A DNA stretch of 64,000 nt from Sphingobacterium sp. UBA4616 (GTDB lineage Bacteria; Bacteroidota; Bacteroidia; Sphingobacteriales; Sphingobacteriaceae). The notes beneath the pieces are model-generated. The model was not told the origin of the DNA. It searched no databases and worked only from the letters and a program-made list of their open reading frames with translations. The stretch is taken from positions 1 through 64,000 of the forward strand of contig DGIS01000024.1 in the NCBI GenBank assembly GCA_002386525.1, read 5' to 3'. A program made the position numbers and the translations under genes. Positions within the stretch are counted from its first letter, which is position 1; each line of letters opens with the position of its first letter. Shown piece after piece: positions 63,906 to 64,000 of this stretch.

Positions 63906-64000
63906 CCACCAGGTTTCGATAGTAAGACAATTGCTATTTCACAAAGCTTTTTTGTATATTTTTGGAAGTAAGACATAAGCAATTATAATTACTGAGGCAT

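Noticed and set aside
1..64000. CRISPR arrays, rRNA and tRNA genes
   Set aside because: No regularly spaced direct repeats, no conserved rRNA stretches and no convincing cloverleaf were recognised by eye; a covariance-model scan would be needed to exclude tRNAs or small RNAs.

Overview
The window looks like a chromosomal segment from a Bacteroidota species, most likely Sphingobacterium or a close relative. It carries a SusC/SusD outer-membrane uptake operon with an ECF sigma factor and a FecR anti-sigma factor, a two-gene dinB-dnaE2 mutagenesis operon, lipoproteins with typical Bacteroidota signal sequences, promoters fitting TTG...TAnnTTTG, and low G+C. The genus is inferred from gene content only; no rRNA, tRNA or CRISPR array was recognised.

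Region 1 (0.15-15.2 kb) is a defence island. Leftward it encodes a cytosine-5 DNA methyltransferase fused to an N-terminal helix-turn-helix, then a DUF262 protein, a DUF3696-type AAA ATPase and an unknown protein, in a tightly overlapping operon. Divergently it encodes a MORC/MutL-like GHKL ATPase, a Z1-domain SF2 helicase, a PD-(D/E)XK protein, an AIPR protein and a Vsr-like nuclease. This gene set matches the ATP-dependent restriction-modification systems described for MORC/MutL-like ATPases. The AIPR gene is split by an in-frame TAA. A perfect palindrome sits between the two operons. An HNH endonuclease gene follows.

Region 2 (15.3-24.5 kb) is a decaying accessory stretch. It holds small secreted or unknown proteins, a multiply broken gene at 16.7-17.5 kb, a beta-barrel-like gene interrupted by TGA, an IS3-type transposase remnant with several stops, two copies of a 75-bp gene tail, and two tandem paralogues.

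Region 3 (24.5-32 kb) has a GNAT acetyltransferase divergent from a LysR regulator, a leuA-like gene divergent from an AraC regulator, and then two toxin-antitoxin modules (AbiEii-type and HipBA-type) lying among repeated gene fragments. Region 4 (32-40.9 kb) has dnaE2 and dinB behind a promoter with an embedded palindrome, a Tet-family MFS exporter, an AraC regulator, a VOC protein and small unknown genes.

Region 5 (41-51.6 kb) is a complete leftward operon: sigma factor, FecR, SusC, SusD, DUF4843 lipoprotein, PKD-like lipoprotein and TlpA-type thioredoxin, ending at a strong hairpin. Region 6 (51.9-59.1 kb) has a Cthe_2159-type beta-helix lipoprotein, a 966-residue exported protein of unknown function, a small unknown gene, a frameshifted secreted hydrolase and a small DUF4382-like lipoprotein. 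Region 7 (59.4-63.9 kb) is a 1,502-residue helicase-nuclease resembling single-protein phage-defence helicases (Hhe-like).

The least explained signal is that three sequence families (a leftward gene tail at 28.16/56.76 kb, a rightward gene tail at 32.0/57.2 kb and a hairpin element at 31.75/59.09 kb) each occur twice, at the same two loci. One of these loci holds both toxin-antitoxin modules.
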